5,886 bases of DNA from Thermoplasmatota archaeon (lineage in GTDB: Archaea; Thermoplasmatota; E2; JACPAO01; JAHFTW01). The notes under the pieces were generated by a model, which did no database searches, was not told where the DNA came from, and worked only from the letters and a program-made list of their open reading frames with translations. Location of the stretch: NCBI GenBank assembly GCA_028289805.1, contig JANQNI010000078.1, positions 1 through 5,886 of the forward strand, read 5' to 3'. The translations under genes were made by a program, and so were the position numbers. Below, in pieces: positions 5,564-5,886 of this stretch. Each line of letters opens with the position of its first letter. Position 1 is the first letter of the stretch.

Positions 5564-5886
5564 AGGCCCACGTCTACCTGAACTTCCCCGGACGCACGGA
5601 GGAGGCGTTCCGGTTCTACGCCGACGTCTTCGGCCGCGAGTTGGAGGAACTGACCCGTTTCGGGGACGCGTCGACGCAGGACGAGGCGCTGCCCGAGGGG
5701 TCCCGGGACCGCATCATGCACGTCCGCCTCCCCCTGGGACCCGACCACGTCCTGATGGGCTCCGACACCGTCGAGGGCATGGACGACCCCGTCGTCGGCA
5801 CCAACGTGTACGTCTCCCTCCACCCCGACGCGCGGGAGGAGGCGGACCGCATCTTCGCGGCGCTCTCGGAGGGCGGCACCGTCGGG
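5560..5886 (+). CDS. PhnB-like VOC (glyoxalase-fold) protein, N-terminal part
   Basis: Starting at ATG 5560, which overlaps the SRPBCC stop, the frame is open for 109 codons to the right edge; family members are usually about 140-160 residues, so roughly the last quarter is missing. The N-terminus (HVYLNFPGRTEEAFRFYADV, 4-23) followed by FGREL is the signature of PhnB-type VOC proteins. DRIMHVRLPLG at 50-60 and VLMGSD at 64-69 are the matching inner strands, and REEADRIFAALSEGG at 92-106 is the second module's helix. These are homodimeric beta-alpha-beta-beta-beta proteins. PhnB-like members often lack the full metal ligand set, and the substrate is generally unknown despite frequent labels such as methyltransferase or glyoxalase. 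Pairing with an SRPBCC protein and ArsR is a recurrent arrangement and suggests a small-molecule binding or detoxification role. Confidence 0.9.
   Translation, partial: MKAHVYLNFPGRTEEAFRFYADVFGRELEELTRFGDASTQDEALPEGSRDRIMHVRLPLGPDHVLMGSDTVEGMDDPVVGTNVYVSLHPDAREEADRIFAALSEGGTVG

Overview
The window is very GC-rich and gene-dense and carries nine protein genes, two of them cut by the window ends. It has no RNA gene, mobile element or CRISPR array that I can see. An archaeon is the best guess. Two divergent intergenic spacers hold a TATA-like element about 25-30 bases before start codons that lack a Shine-Dalgarno sequence, which is the layout of leaderless archaeal transcripts. The RND exporter resembles the largely archaeal HAE3 type, and the glutamate dehydrogenase resembles the archaeal hexameric enzymes as I remember them. 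A high-GC member of the Thermoplasmatota would fit, but the lineage is inference and a bacterial origin is not strictly excluded.

Left part (1-2202, minus strand): a two-gene unit made of a predicted lipoprotein followed by an MMPL/RND-family exporter that runs off the left edge. The two genes overlap by ATGA, so they are probably translated together. Divergent from them is a small acidic protein of unknown function (2289-2531). The spacer between them has a TATA-like element and a perfect inverted repeat.

Middle (2675-4302, minus strand): a complete glutamate dehydrogenase gene is followed after 8 bases by a 111-residue conserved protein that resembles DUF3052-type proteins. Divergent from gdhA is a small single-span membrane protein (4362-4619). 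One TATA element lies midway between these two start codons and could serve both directions. The 143 bases between the convergent genes (2532-2674) hold nothing I can identify.

Right part (4683-5886, plus strand): a three-gene unit encodes an ArsR-type repressor, an SRPBCC/AHSA1-type ligand-binding protein and a PhnB-like VOC protein cut by the right edge. Both junctions are ATGA overlaps. A perfect 8+8 base palindrome just before arsR is the obvious candidate for the repressor's own operator.

Most of the window is recognisable housekeeping or accessory metabolism. I do not see a clearly new system. The points most worth a second look are the regulatory architecture (shared TATA elements, palindromic operators) and the small orphan proteins tied to it.
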